A stretch of DNA of 64,000 nt from Modestobacter altitudinis (GCF_005930475.1 NZ_SJEW01000001.1:62001-126000), one strand, 5' to 3'. Counted from the stretch's first letter, positions 44,845 to 53,961 are shown. Translations and numbers: made by a program. Notes: generated by a model from the letters alone, not told the origin.

Positions 44845-45693
44845 TCACGCCAGGTCGCGGCGGCGCATCAGCACCAGCCCGCCGACGGCGAAGAGCACCA
44901 GGTAGCCCAACAGGACGCCGAGGGCGGTCCCGCCGGTCAGGATCGTCTGGACACCGGGCGTGCCCTCCCCCGTGCTGCCCCCCAGCGCGCCGACCAGCGA
45001 GCCGGCGGCCGTGCCGGGCAGGTGGTCGGTGACGACGGCCAGCCCACCGATCAGGTCGGCCACCCCGCGCAGCAGGTTCTCCACCACCAGCGCCCACACC
45101 AGGCCCAGCCCCACCGCGAGCGCCGGGCTGCGGGTCAGCACCCCGATCAGGACCCCGGCGGCGCACCACATGCCCAGCACGAGGCTGCCGGCGCCTGCAC
45201 CCTCGGCGAGCGCGCCGATCGAGGGCAGGGTCGCCGGCTGGTCCTCGACTGCGGCGAGCACACTGGCCACCGCGAGATCGAGGCCGAGGGTGGCCAGCAC
45301 GAGGCCGACCACCGTGAGCGCCAGGACGACGAGGGTGCCGCCGAAGGCGGTCCCCCGCCCCGGCCCCTGGGTGAGCACCGTCTTCCAGCTGCCCCAGCCG
45401 AACCCGCTGCCCGCCGCGAGCGCGCCCAGGATCAGCAGGATCGCCCCACCGAACAGCGGCGTCCCCTGCACCGCGGCCACCGGCACGGCGTCGGGCAGCA
45501 GACCGGCCAGCAGCTGCGCGCGGGGCACCTGGTCGGCGGGCCCCGCGGCCTCGCCGGTGCGGTAGGCGATGTAGTCGAAGACGTAGACGAACGCCAGGTC
45601 CAGGGCGAACCAGACGCCGATCAGCACCCAGGTCGCCGGCCAGCGGCGCAGCCGGAGCAGCTCGGCGCGGGTGCTGGCCAGCAGCGCGCTCAT
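44845..45693 (-). CDS. ABC-2 type transporter permease
   Basis: 282 residues, about six membrane helices, with a cytoplasmic N-terminus ALLASTRAELLRLRRWPATW and C-terminal LVLFAVGGLVLMRRRDLA, typical for ABC-2 permeases. Overlaps the ATPase stop by ATGA. Substrate unknown; two-component control suggests export of an antimicrobial or envelope compound. Confidence 0.9.
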   Translation of the reverse strand: MSALLASTRAELLRLRRWPATWVLIGVWFALDLAFVYVFDYIAYRTGEAAGPADQVPRAQLLAGLLPDAVPVAAVQGTPLFGGAILLILGALAAGSGFGWGSWKTVLTQGPGRGTAFGGTLVVLALTVVGLVLATLGLDLAVASVLAAVEDQPATLPSIGALAEGAGAGSLVLGMWCAAGVLIGVLTRSPALAVGLGLVWALVVENLLRGVADLIGGLAVVTDHLPGTAAGSLVGALGGSTGEGTPGVQTILTGGTALGVLLGYLVLFAVGGLVLMRRRDLA

Positions 45694-46622
45694 CGCGCGC
45701 CGCCGGCGGGCTGCGTCATCGGCGCCCCGGTCATCGCCAGGAACACCTCCTCCAGCGACCTCTCCACGGTCCGCACCTCCAGCACGTCGACGCCGGCGCT
45801 CACCAGCTCCCGGGTCAGCTGCGGGATCAGCGCGGGCCCGGCGTGCACCCGCAGCGCGTCGCCCGCACCGCCGTGCACCACCTCGACGGCGTCGTCGCCG
45901 CTGACCCGCATCACGACGGCGAGCGCGAGGTCCAGCGGCCGGGCGCGCAGCAGCACCGCCGTCGCGCCGCGGAGCTCGGCGACGGTGCCCTCGGCCAGCA
46001 ACCGACCGCCGGCGATGACGCCCACCCGGTCGCAGACCTCCTGGACCTCGGCGAGGAGGTGGCTGGACAGCACCACGGTCTGGCCACCGGCGGCGACGTC
46101 GACCAGCAGCGCGCGCATGTCCGCCATCCCGGCCGGGTCCAGGCCGTTGGTCGGCTCGTCGAGCACCAGCAGGTCGGGGTCGCCGAGCAGGGCGGCAGCG
46201 ACACCGAGACGCTGCTTCATGCCCAGGGAGTAGCGGCTGTACCGGTCACCGCCCCGGCTGCGCAGGTCCACCCGGTCGAGCACGGCGTCGACGCCCCGGT
46301 CGTCGACCTGCTGGTAGCGCGCCATCACCCGCAGGTTGTCCCGGCCGGACAGGTACGGGTAGAAGCCCGGTCCCTCGACCAGGGCGCCGACCCGGCCGAC
46401 GACCGGCGGGCTGCCCGGCGCTCCGCCGAGCACGACCGCCCGGCCGCTGGTGGGCCGGACCAGGCCCAGGACCATCCGGAGGGTGGTCGTCTTCCCCGCG
46501 CCGTTGGGGCCGAGGAAGCCGTACACCTCCCCCTGCCGCACGGTCAGGCTGACGGAGTCGACCGCCAGCCGGTCCCCGTAGCGCTTGCTGAGTGCGTCGG
46601 TGCGCACGATGGTGTCGGTCAT
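45690..46622 (-). CDS. ABC transporter ATP-binding protein
   Basis: 310 residues. Walker A GPNGAGKTTT, Q-loop region, signature YSLGMKQRLG, Walker B LLVLDEPTNGLDP and H-loop SSHLLAEV are complete. C-terminal extension of about 90 residues with VRTVERSLEEVFLAMTG as in DrrA/NatA-type exporters. Divergent from the histidine kinase with a 24-bp palindrome between. Confidence 0.95.
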   Translation of the reverse strand: MTDTIVRTDALSKRYGDRLAVDSVSLTVRQGEVYGFLGPNGAGKTTTLRMVLGLVRPTSGRAVVLGGAPGSPPVVGRVGALVEGPGFYPYLSGRDNLRVMARYQQVDDRGVDAVLDRVDLRSRGGDRYSRYSLGMKQRLGVAAALLGDPDLLVLDEPTNGLDPAGMADMRALLVDVAAGGQTVVLSSHLLAEVQEVCDRVGVIAGGRLLAEGTVAELRGATAVLLRARPLDLALAVVMRVSGDDAVEVVHGGAGDALRVHAGPALIPQLTRELVSAGVDVLEVRTVERSLEEVFLAMTGAPMTQPAGGAR

Positions 46623-46678
46623 GCCGGTGACCCTCGGCGGCGCCGGCCGTCGCCCGCATCCGCCGTCGGGCGGCTCGC

Positions 46679-46702
46679 GGCCTACGCAGGACTGCGTAGG
46701 CC
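46679..46702. promoter_or_regulatory. Candidate response-regulator operator
   Basis: Palindrome GGCCTACGCA-GGAC-TGCGTAGGCC, 10-bp perfect arms, midway (56-57 bp) between the ATPase start and the kinase start, 42 bp before the kinase -10. Suits a NarL-type dimer. Confidence 0.6.
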
Positions 46703-46756
46703 GATGACGTCAGGACGACGACGCCGGCCAGGGTCCCGCGGTCCTATCGTCGGCGG

Positions 46757-47914
46757 GTGACCGCTCCCGCCGCACCGGTCCGCCGCGGCCGGCTGCCCGG
46801 CGACTGGTGGTGGGACGTCGGCCCCGCCGCGGTGCTGCTGCTGATGTGCTGGCTGGGCACCGGGGCGGCCGCCCGCAACCAGGGACTCCCCCACCCGGGG
46901 GTCACGGCCTACGTCCTGGCCGGCGTCGCGGCCCTGGCACTGCTGGTCCGCCGCCGGTCCCCGCTGGTCACGCTGACCGTGTGCGGCGCCGCCATCAGCT
47001 GCTACCTGCTGCTCGGGCACCCCTTCGGACCGGTCCTCCTCACCGGCCCGGTGGCGGCGTACGCGGTGGCGACCCGGGTGCCGTGGCGCACGGCGGCCGT
47101 CGCCGGCGCCGTCTTCGTGCTGGTCACCGCGCTGCCCCACGCCCTCGACGCCGACGCCGGCGGCTGGGTGCCCCGGCTGGCCTGGGCCGTCGGCTGGGCT
47201 GCCGTCGTCTCCGCACCCGGCGCCATCGGCGCCGCCCGGCAGGCCCGCCGGGGCGCCGAGGCGGGGGTGCGCGCCGAGCAGGCTCGGCGGGCGGTCTCCG
47301 AGGAGCGGCTGGCGATCGCGCGCGAGGTGCACGACGGCGTCGGGCACGGGCTCGCGGTCATCGCGCTGCAGTCCGGGGTCGCCCTGCACGTGCTGGACAA
47401 GGACCCGGCGCGGGCACGCGAGTTGCTCACCGCCATCCAGGCCACCAGCCGCGAGTCGCTGGACGGGCTGCGCGCGGAGCTGCTGCGCTTCCGCGACCCG
47501 GCCGCGCCGGGCGGGTCCCCCGCGCTGCGACCCACGCCCGGGCTGGCCGACCTGCCGGCCCTCCTCGACCGGATGCGCGCCGGCGGGCTGGTGCTGCACG
47601 CCCGGCTCGACGACTGCCCCGGGGTGCCGGCCGAGGTCGGCGCCGCCGCCCACCGGATCGTGCAGGAGGCGCTGACCAACGTGCTCCGGCACGCCGGCGA
47701 CACCCCGGCCTGGGTGACCGTCCGCTGCACCGCCGGCAGCCTGCTCGTCGAGGTGCGCGACTCCGGCCCCGGGCCGGCAGGCGGCGCACCCGCCGGGCTC
47801 GGCATCCCCGGGATGCACGAGCGCGCCGCCGCGGTCGGCGGGCGGCTGGAGACCGGGGTCGAGGACGGCTTCGTCGTGCGGGCCGAGCTGCCGGTCCGGG
47901 GGCGCACCCCGTGA
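46757..47914 (+). CDS. NarL-type sensor histidine kinase
   Basis: 385 residues: four to five N-terminal membrane helices, a short linker helix, HisKA_3 phosphoacceptor REVHDGVGHGLAVIALQ and an HATPase with EALTNVLRHA and the DSGPGP / GLGIPGMHERAAAVGG boxes. No extracytoplasmic sensor domain, so it senses in the membrane. TATCGT (46745-46750) is 6 nt before GTG. Overlaps its regulator gene by GTGA. Confidence 0.93.
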   Translation: MTAPAAPVRRGRLPGDWWWDVGPAAVLLLMCWLGTGAAARNQGLPHPGVTAYVLAGVAALALLVRRRSPLVTLTVCGAAISCYLLLGHPFGPVLLTGPVAAYAVATRVPWRTAAVAGAVFVLVTALPHALDADAGGWVPRLAWAVGWAAVVSAPGAIGAARQARRGAEAGVRAEQARRAVSEERLAIAREVHDGVGHGLAVIALQSGVALHVLDKDPARARELLTAIQATSRESLDGLRAELLRFRDPAAPGGSPALRPTPGLADLPALLDRMRAGGLVLHARLDDCPGVPAEVGAAAHRIVQEALTNVLRHAGDTPAWVTVRCTAGSLLVEVRDSGPGPAGGAPAGLGIPGMHERAAAVGGRLETGVEDGFVVRAELPVRGRTP

Positions 47915-48570
47915 TCCGGGTGGCCGTCGTCGACGACCAGGCCCTGGTGCGGATGGGCCTGCGCGCCCTGCTGGAGACCGAGGCCGACACTGAACTGGTC
48001 GGTGAGGCGGCCGACGGCCGGACCGGGCTGACCCTGGTGCGGACCGTGCTGCCCGACGTCGTCCTGATGGACGTGCGGATGCCCGAGATGGACGGCCTGG
48101 AGGCGCTCCGCCAGATCGCCGCCGACCCGTCGCTCGCCGCGGTCCGGGTCATCGTGCTGACCACCTTCGAGCTCGACGAGTACGTCTTCGCCGCGCTGGC
48201 CGCCGGGGCGAGCGGCTTCGTGCTCAAGGACGGCGAACCGGCCGAGCTGCTCCGCGCCGTCCGGGTGGTCGCCGAGGGCGGGTCGCTGCTCTCCCCCACC
48301 GTCACCCGCCGGGTGATCGAGCACTTCACGGCCGGGCCGGCCCGCCGGAGCGCGCCGCACGCCGGCGTCGCGGAGCTGACCGAACGGGAGCGGGAGGTCG
48401 TCGGCTGGGTCGCCACCGGCCGGTCCAACGACGAGATCGCCGCGACGCTGGTGGTCAGCCCGGCGACGGTGCGCACGCACGTCAGCCGGGCGATGCTGAA
48501 GCTGCACGCCCGGGACCGGGCCCAGCTGGTGGTGTTCGCGATCGAGTCCGGCCTGCGGGTCGAGAAGTGA
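47911..48570 (+). CDS. LuxR/NarL-family response regulator
   Basis: 219 residues. Receiver with Asp-Asp at 8-9, phosphoacceptor Asp54 (LMDVRMPE) and Lys near 104 (VLKDG); C-terminal LuxR HTH LTEREREVVGWVATGRSNDE and SPATVRTHVSRAMLKL. Partner of the kinase; probably binds the palindrome at 46679-46702 and controls the ABC exporter. Confidence 0.94.
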   Translation: MIRVAVVDDQALVRMGLRALLETEADTELVGEAADGRTGLTLVRTVLPDVVLMDVRMPEMDGLEALRQIAADPSLAAVRVIVLTTFELDEYVFAALAAGASGFVLKDGEPAELLRAVRVVAEGGSLLSPTVTRRVIEHFTAGPARRSAPHAGVAELTEREREVVGWVATGRSNDEIAATLVVSPATVRTHVSRAMLKLHARDRAQLVVFAIESGLRVEK

Positions 48571-48592
48571 GGCTCGTCCTCCGGCTTCGGTC

Positions 48593-48640
48593 GGCGCCGT
48601 CCGGAGGCTCGTCCCGAGCTCGCGAGGGACGGGGTCCTTC
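48593..48640. repeat. Intergenic palindromic repeat, copy J
   Basis: GGCGCCGTCCGGAGGCTCGTCCCGAGC then CTCGCGAGGGACGGGGTCCTTC (joined; described in two parts). Convergent junction of the response regulator and RDD gene. Confidence 0.75.
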
Positions 48641-48642
48641 GC

Positions 48643-49065
48643 CTAGCGATCCCGGACCACCGCGGTGTCGGTGAGCCGGTCGTGCAGCCCGCGGCCGTCG
48701 GAGTCGACGACCAGGGCCGGGATCAGCAGCATCAGCAGCCCGGTGCGGACGACGGCCCGCCACAGGGCCAGCCGCTGCCCCGGGTGCGGGTGGGCCAGCC
48801 GGAGACCGAGCAGCCGCATCCCCGGGGTCTGCCCGGCGAGCACCAGGAAGACCACCGTCATCACGCCGAAGGTCAGCAGGCTCCACAGCTCCGGCGGCTC
48901 GGGGGCGGTGAACAGCGCCGCGACCAGGCCCGAGACCACCGCGTCGATGAGGTACTGACCGACCCGGCGGCCGAAGGGGGCCAGCGACCCGGGCCCGGTG
49001 GCCGGCAGCCCCAGTCCGGCGCCGCGGGCCCGTTCCTGAGAGGGTTGGACGTCGTCCCTGGTCAC
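48643..49065 (-). CDS. RDD-family membrane protein
   Basis: 140 residues: [20 protein letters not shown] (the RDD Arg-Asp in the first helix), a second helix, [13 protein letters not shown] and [11 protein letters not shown]. Typical RDD protein, also found before glnA in mycobacteria (Rv2219A). Start moved to GTG 49065 because TACGCT (complement 49072-49077) is 6 nt before it. Function unknown, perhaps transport. Confidence 0.9.
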   Translation of the reverse strand: MTRDDVQPSQERARGAGLGLPATGPGSLAPFGRRVGQYLIDAVVSGLVAALFTAPEPPELWSLLTFGVMTVVFLVLAGQTPGMRLLGLRLAHPHPGQRLALWRAVVRTGLLMLLIPALVVDSDGRGLHDRLTDTAVVRDR

Positions 49066-49150
49066 CTCGCAAGCGTAAGTCGTCCCCGGCAGCACCCGGC
49101 CGGGTCACGGGGGTGACGATCGTCGTCCCGGACGACACGCCGGGGCCGTT

Positions 49151-49188
49151 GTTACCGCGACGAAACACCGGAGACACCCCGGAGCAAC
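49151..49188 (+). promoter_or_regulatory. GlnR box upstream of glnA
   Basis: GTTAC-N6-GAAAC-N6-GACAC-N6-GCAAC: two consecutive a/b half-site pairs, all spacers six bases, matching the GlnR operator gTnAC-N6-GaAAC. The box ends 10 bp before TAACTT (49199-49204), a possible -10. Confidence 0.8.
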
Positions 49189-49238
49189 CCCCCGCTCGTA
49201 ACTTCTCCTCGAGCTGGCCGTCCATTCCCGGAGGATCG

Positions 49239-50672
49239 ATGTTCAACAGTCCCGACGAGGTCACCGCGTACATCCGCGACAACGACGTGAAGTTCGTCGA
49301 CGTCCGGTTCTGCGACCTGCCCGGCGTCATGCAGCACTTCACCATCCCGGCGGAGACCTTCGGCCCGGACACCTTCGCCGACGGCCTGGGCTTCGACGGT
49401 TCGTCGATCCGCGGCTTCCAGGCGATCAACGAGTCGGACATGCTGCTGCTGCCCGACGCGAGCAGCGCGTACCTGGACCCGTTCCGCATCCACAAGACGC
49501 TGAACATCAACTTCTTCATCCACGACCCGATCACGCGCGAGGCCTACAGCCGCGACCCGCGCAACGTGGCGAAGAAGGCCGAGGCCTACCTGGCCAGTTC
49601 CGGCATCGCCGACACCGCGTACTTCGGCCCGGAGGCCGAGTTCTACGTCTTCGACTCGGTGCGGCACAACACCGCGATCAACGAGGGCTACTACCACATC
49701 GACGCGGTCGAGGGCTCCTGGAACACCGGGTCGCTCACCGGTGAGAACGGCGGCCCCAACCTCGGGTACAAGACCCGGCCCAAGGGCGGCTACTTCCCGG
49801 TCGAGCCGATCGACCACCAGAGCGACCTGCGCTCGACGATGATGGTCAACCTGACCAACGCCGGGCTGGAGCTCGAGCGTGGCCACCACGAGGTGGGCAC
49901 CGGCGGCCAGGCCGAGATCAACTACAAGTTCGACACGCTGCTGCGCTCGGCGGACAGCCTGATGCTGTTCAAGTACATCATCAAGAACACCGCCTGGGCG
50001 CACGGCAAGAGCGCGACGTTCATGCCCAAGCCGCTCTTCGGTGACAACGGCTCGGGCATGCACTGCCACCAGAGCCTGTGGAAGGACGGCGAGCCGCTGT
50101 TCGCCGCCGAGACCGGCTACGCCGGCCTGTCGGACATGGCCCGGCACTACATCGGTGGCCTGCTCACGCATGCCCCCTCGCTGCTGGCCTTCACCAACCC
50201 GACGGTCAACAGCTACCACCGCCTGGTCCCGGGTTACGAGGCGCCGATCAACCTGGTCTACTCCGCGCGCAACCGCTCGGCGTGCACCCGCATCCCGATC
50301 TCGGGCGACAACCCGAAGGCCAAGCGCATCGAGTTCCGCGTGCCGGACCCCTCGGCGAACCCGTACCTGGCGTTCTCGGCGATGCTGATGGCCGGCCTCG
50401 ACGGCGTCCGCAACAAGATCGAGCCCCCGGCGCCGGTCGACAAGGACCTCTACGAGCTGCCGCCCGAGGAGGCGCTGGGCATCGAGAAGGTGCCCGCATC
50501 GCTGGACGCCGTCCTCGACCGGCTCGAGGTCGACCACGACTACCTGCTCGACGGTGGCGTGTTCACCTCCGACCTGATCGAGACCTGGATCGAGTACAAG
50601 CGGGCCAACGAGATCGACCCGATCCGGCTGCGCCCGCACCCGCACGAGTTCGCGATGTACTACGACATCTGA
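49239..50672 (+). CDS. glnA: Glutamine synthetase type I
   Basis: Ammonium assimilation enzyme, 477 residues, as GlnA1 of mycobacteria. [12 protein letters not shown], the ATP loop [30 protein letters not shown] and the adenylylation site Tyr405 ([11 protein letters not shown]) are present, so GlnE control is possible. ATG with GGAGG 5 nt upstream. Transcription is likely under GlnR through the upstream box. Confidence 0.97.
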   Translation: MFNSPDEVTAYIRDNDVKFVDVRFCDLPGVMQHFTIPAETFGPDTFADGLGFDGSSIRGFQAINESDMLLLPDASSAYLDPFRIHKTLNINFFIHDPITREAYSRDPRNVAKKAEAYLASSGIADTAYFGPEAEFYVFDSVRHNTAINEGYYHIDAVEGSWNTGSLTGENGGPNLGYKTRPKGGYFPVEPIDHQSDLRSTMMVNLTNAGLELERGHHEVGTGGQAEINYKFDTLLRSADSLMLFKYIIKNTAWAHGKSATFMPKPLFGDNGSGMHCHQSLWKDGEPLFAAETGYAGLSDMARHYIGGLLTHAPSLLAFTNPTVNSYHRLVPGYEAPINLVYSARNRSACTRIPISGDNPKAKRIEFRVPDPSANPYLAFSAMLMAGLDGVRNKIEPPAPVDKDLYELPPEEALGIEKVPASLDAVLDRLEVDHDYLLDGGVFTSDLIETWIEYKRANEIDPIRLRPHPHEFAMYYDI

Positions 50673-50699
50673 TCGACCGAGCCGCTCCCGGCTCGTGCA

Positions 50700-50744
50700 C
50701 ACAGCGCAGCCCCCGCCAGGTCTCCCGGCGGGGGCTGCGCTGTG
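50700..50744. terminator. Terminator between glnA and EAL gene
   Basis: Perfect 18-bp stem (50700-50717 / 50727-50744) with a 9-base loop, convergent position. Confidence 0.88.
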
Positions 50745-50767
50745 TCCGGCCGAGGACCTCGGGGACG

Positions 50768-52009
50768 TCAGCGACCGGTCGCCAACGCCGGCGCCTCGTC
50801 CGCCGGGGTCCGGGCGACCGGGACGGCCGGTGCCGGCCGGCTGGTCGCCGGTGCCTCGACCGGTGCCGGCCGCCCGAAGAACCACCCCTGCCCCAGGTCG
50901 ACGCCCAGGTCCCGGAGGACCACGGCCTCGGCGGCGGTCTCGACACCCTCCGCGACCACGGTGGCCCCGCCGCCGTGGCCGAACTCGACGAGGGAGCTCA
51001 CCAGCCTGGTGAGCACGGGGTCGGTGTCGACCCCGGAGACGATGCTGCGGTCCATCTTGAGCACGTCCGGTGCGGTGACGACGATGTGCCGCAGGGAGGA
51101 GAACCCGGCGCCGACGTCGTCGATGGCCAGCCGCATCCCGCGGGCGCGGAGCGGGGCCAGCGCCGCGGCCAGGGCGGCGTAGTCCTCCACCGGGTCGTGC
51201 TCGGACAGCTCGAGCAGCACCCGCTCCAGCGGCAACCGCTCCATGAGCGCGGCGAACTCGGGGAGCAGCAGCGTGGCGGGCGAGATGTTCATGGCCACGT
51301 AGCCCTCGACCGCGGTCAGGTGCTCAGCGGCCCGGCTCAGGGCGATCAGCTCCAGCTCGTGCCCCAGCCCCACGCTGTGCGCCTCGGCGAAGCACACGTC
51401 CGGCGCCTTGTCCCACGCTGCCGGGAACCGGCTCAACGCCTCGGACCCGACGCGGAGCCCGGTCCCCAGGTCCACGATGGGCTGCAGGACGACGACCGGT
51501 CCGCCGCCGGCGAGGACCGGCTCCAGGCGACCCACCAGCTCGCGCCGCCGCTCCTGCTCCCGCACGCCGGGCTCGATGATCACCGCGGCGGCCGACGCCA
51601 GGACGGTCATCAGCGACTTGTCGCGCTTGGTGAGCCCCTTGTCCGTGGTGAGCCCGGCGGCGCAGAAGGTGCCGTAGAGCTGGCCGTCGCTGAGCACGAC
51701 GGGGACCGACACGTAGCTGCGGATCCTCGGCAACCGGGCGGCGGGCAGCGCCATCGCCTGGGGGTGCTGCCGCACGTCGGGGATGACCGCCGGCAGGTCG
51801 CCGTCCAGGATGGCCTGGCAGAAGGAGGTCTCCTGACGCTGCTGGTTGCCCTCCTGGAACAGGAACGGCACGGAGGACTCGACGACCTCCAGGTGCTGCG
51901 TCGTGCCGTCCAGCCGGCTCAGGAAGGCCACGGACAGCTGCAGCGACTCCTTGGCCGTCCGCAGCAGCTCGGCGACCTGCTGGTCGGCGTCTGATCGTCT
52001 CCGCTTCAC
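50768..52009 (-). CDS. GAF-EAL c-di-GMP phosphodiesterase
   Basis: 413 residues. Residues about 1-150 form a GAF-like sensor; the EAL domain follows with SEALSRF (the signature Glu), NISP, ELSEHDP, DDVGAGFSS, KMDRS and VVAEGVE, GQGWFFGRP. All metal and substrate residues look present, so it should hydrolyse cyclic-di-GMP; GGDEF is absent. C-terminal Ala/Pro tail. GTG overlaps the stop of a 66-codon ORF. Confidence 0.9.
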   Translation of the reverse strand: MKRRRSDADQQVAELLRTAKESLQLSVAFLSRLDGTTQHLEVVESSVPFLFQEGNQQRQETSFCQAILDGDLPAVIPDVRQHPQAMALPAARLPRIRSYVSVPVVLSDGQLYGTFCAAGLTTDKGLTKRDKSLMTVLASAAAVIIEPGVREQERRRELVGRLEPVLAGGGPVVVLQPIVDLGTGLRVGSEALSRFPAAWDKAPDVCFAEAHSVGLGHELELIALSRAAEHLTAVEGYVAMNISPATLLLPEFAALMERLPLERVLLELSEHDPVEDYAALAAALAPLRARGMRLAIDDVGAGFSSLRHIVVTAPDVLKMDRSIVSGVDTDPVLTRLVSSLVEFGHGGGATVVAEGVETAAEAVVLRDLGVDLGQGWFFGRPAPVEAPATSRPAPAVPVARTPADEAPALATGR

Positions 52010-52206
52010 GTGCCCTCACTCTCGTCCTCGGTCCCGACCCCATCGGCCGATCGGGACCGTTGCTGGAGCGCCTCATCCGTCGGGGTCAGCGCCGGGGGAC
52101 GCTCCCCGCGCCGGCGCATGACGCGGGCTCGGCGCCGGGGGTCCCGGCCCGCCGCCTGGTCAAGCCGCTGAGCCGGCCGGACGGGCACCGGCGGACGAGA
52201 CGTCAT
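52006..52206 (-). CDS. Small basic ORF coupled to the EAL gene (uncertain)
   Basis: 66 residues, very Arg/Pro-rich N-terminus and acidic end. Its TGA overlaps the EAL GTG (GTGA), the only positive argument. Third-position GC is lower than in neighbours and no ribosome site or -10 is clear, so it may be chance. Confidence 0.3.
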   Translation of the reverse strand: MTSRPPVPVRPAQRLDQAAGRDPRRRARVMRRRGERPPALTPTDEALQQRSRSADGVGTEDESEGT

Positions 52207-52324
52207 CCCGGGTGTCCTGCGGGGTCTTCAGGGGTGCAGGACGAGAGACCAGCCGTCACCGCCGCCCGGAGGACCCGGCCCGCGGTGGCGGAGGGCGGTC
52301 CCTGACCCCGACCGCCCCTCGGAT

Positions 52325-52360
52325 GCCACGTGCCCCCTGACCTGTTCGGGGGCACGTGGC
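52325..52360 (-). terminator. Terminator of stressosome operon
   Basis: 13-bp perfect stem GCCACGTGCCCCC / GGGGGCACGTGGC with a 10-base loop, 14 bp beyond the last stop. Confidence 0.82.
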
Positions 52361-52373
52361 CCCGGGCCCGCGG

Positions 52374-52661
52374 TCAGCCGCCGGCGCGGAAGCCCCGCTG
52401 CACCATGTCGTAGCTCGACAGCACCTCCAGCAGGAAGTCCGAGGCCGCGGCGGCGACCGCCGGGACCTCGTCCGCCGGGGTGTCCCGCAGGACGTCGATC
52501 AACACGAGGTGGTGCACCTGCACCAGCTCGAGCAGCCCGAGCTCGGCCTCCAGCCCGGCCCGGCCGATCTCGTAGCCGGCGTGCAGTGCCGCCTCCTCGT
52601 GCCGGGCCAGGTAGCGCAGGAACGCTGCCCGGTAGCTGCGGCGGACGCCGTCGTCGCTCAC
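52374..52661 (-). CDS. Stand-alone RsbU N-terminal (RsbT-binding) domain protein
   Basis: 95 residues, all helical: SYRAAFLRYLARHEEAALH...GYEIGR and the ending FLLEVLSSYDMVQRGFR match the RsbU N-terminal domain (PF08673-like) that binds RsbT. In RsbU it is followed by a PP2C phosphatase; here the gene stops after this domain and no phosphatase is nearby. GTG overlaps the rsbS stop (GTGA). Presumably an adaptor or decoy for the RsbT-like domain encoded first in the operon. Confidence 0.78.
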   Translation of the reverse strand: MSDDGVRRSYRAAFLRYLARHEEAALHAGYEIGRAGLEAELGLLELVQVHHLVLIDVLRDTPADEVPAVAAAASDFLLEVLSSYDMVQRGFRAGG

Positions 52662-53047
52662 CGCCGTCCGTCCGGGGATCCCGCCGTCCGGCCGTCCAGC
52701 AGGGCCAGCCCCTCCTCCAGGTCCAGTGCCGTCTCCACCACCCCGGTGCTCAGCCCCAGCCGGACCATCGCGATGGCGACCTCGGGCTGGATGCCCACGA
52801 TGACCGTCGCCGCGCCGCGCAGCCGCGCCATGTTGCCGATGTCGCGCAGCGTGCAGGTGGCGAAGGAGTCGAGCACGTCCAGGGCGGCGACGTCGATGAC
52901 CACCCCGCGCGCCCGGTCCCGGCCGATCGTGGCGATCAGGTCGTGCTGGAAGCGGACCAGCTGGGAGTCGTCGAGCGCGGTGTGGATCGAGGCGATCAGG
53001 CAGGTCCCCTGCCGCAGGATGGAGAAGAGCCGGGGCCCCGCGATCAT
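52658..53047 (-). CDS. rsbS: STAS-domain protein, RsbS-like
   Basis: 129 residues, single STAS domain like the stressosome scaffold RsbS. VVIDVAALDVLDSFATC contains Ser61 at the place of B. subtilis RsbS Ser59, the RsbT phosphorylation site. C-terminal tail polar. ATG overlaps the rsbR stop (ATGA) and its stop overlaps the next GTG. Confidence 0.9.
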   Translation of the reverse strand: MIAGPRLFSILRQGTCLIASIHTALDDSQLVRFQHDLIATIGRDRARGVVIDVAALDVLDSFATCTLRDIGNMARLRGAATVIVGIQPEVAIAMVRLGLSTGVVETALDLEEGLALLDGRTAGSPDGRR

Positions 53048-53961
53048 GGCCCGGCCGCCTCGCTGTCCCGCGTCACGATGAACCCCAGCAACCGCTCCGC
53101 CTCTTCCAGACCGCCCTGCAGGTCCCCGATGGTCTCCAGCCGGCTCAGGTCCACCCCGATGGTGACCAGCGTCTGGGCGATCTCCGGCGAGAGCCCGGTG
53201 ATGATCACGCTGGCCCCCATCAGCCGGGACGCGTCGACGGTCTGCACCAGGTGGTTGGCGACGGCCTCGTCGACGTCCGGCACCCCGGTGATGTCGATGA
53301 CGACGACCTTCGCCCGGTGCGCCCGGATCCCGGTGAGCAGCTGCTCGGTGAGCTGCCGGGCCCGCTCCCGGTCCAGCACCCCGATGATCGGCAGGATGAG
53401 CAGCCGCTCGCGGACCCGCAGCACCGGCGTGGACAGCTCCCGGATGGAGTCCTGCTGCTGCCGGATGACCCGTTCCCGCTCGTCGACGAAGCTGACCGCG
53501 ACGGTGTTGGCGATGCGGTTGGCAGCTGGCTCGTAGGCGTCCAGCACCCGGTTGAGCAGCGGCAGGTCGCGCTGGTACTTCTCGAACAGCGACCGGGCGA
53601 GCACGTCGCGCAGCAGCAGGACGATGCCGACGACCTCCTGCGTCTCCACCCCGCGCGGGATGATCCGCTCGGAGAGGTCCCGCGCGTAGTGCTGCAGCGC
53701 CTCGACGCTGCCGGTCTCGAGCACCTCGACGTAGTTGTCGTAGACCGACGTCGTCTCCGCCGCCATCTCCTGGCTGGTCATCGCCTGGAGCAGGTGCGCG
53801 GAGTGGATCCGGCCGACCCACTCCTGCCGCAGCCGGTTGCGGTGTTCCCGCAGGTGGGCCACCAGCTGGGGCAGGAGGCCGTCGTCGTCCCCCGGCGCAC
53901 CTCCCGGTGCCGCCCCGCCGACCTCGTCGTCCTCGGTGTCCTCGGTGTCCTCGGTGTTCAT
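53044..53961 (-). CDS. rsbR: Stressosome sensor protein, RsbR-like
   Basis: 305 residues. An acidic N-terminus built from a 9-bp tandem repeat (EDTEDTEDDE), a helical RsbR_N-type (globin-like) domain about 28-165 without obvious haem ligand certainty, a linker with LSTPV, and a C-terminal STAS domain whose DITGVPDVDEAV holds Thr225, matching the RsbR phosphosite Thr205. Scaffold and sensor of the stressosome. ATG overlaps the fusion gene stop. Confidence 0.9.
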   Translation of the reverse strand: MNTEDTEDTEDDEVGGAAPGGAPGDDDGLLPQLVAHLREHRNRLRQEWVGRIHSAHLLQAMTSQEMAAETTSVYDNYVEVLETGSVEALQHYARDLSERIIPRGVETQEVVGIVLLLRDVLARSLFEKYQRDLPLLNRVLDAYEPAANRIANTVAVSFVDERERVIRQQQDSIRELSTPVLRVRERLLILPIIGVLDRERARQLTEQLLTGIRAHRAKVVVIDITGVPDVDEAVANHLVQTVDASRLMGASVIITGLSPEIAQTLVTIGVDLSRLETIGDLQGGLEEAERLLGFIVTRDSEAAGP

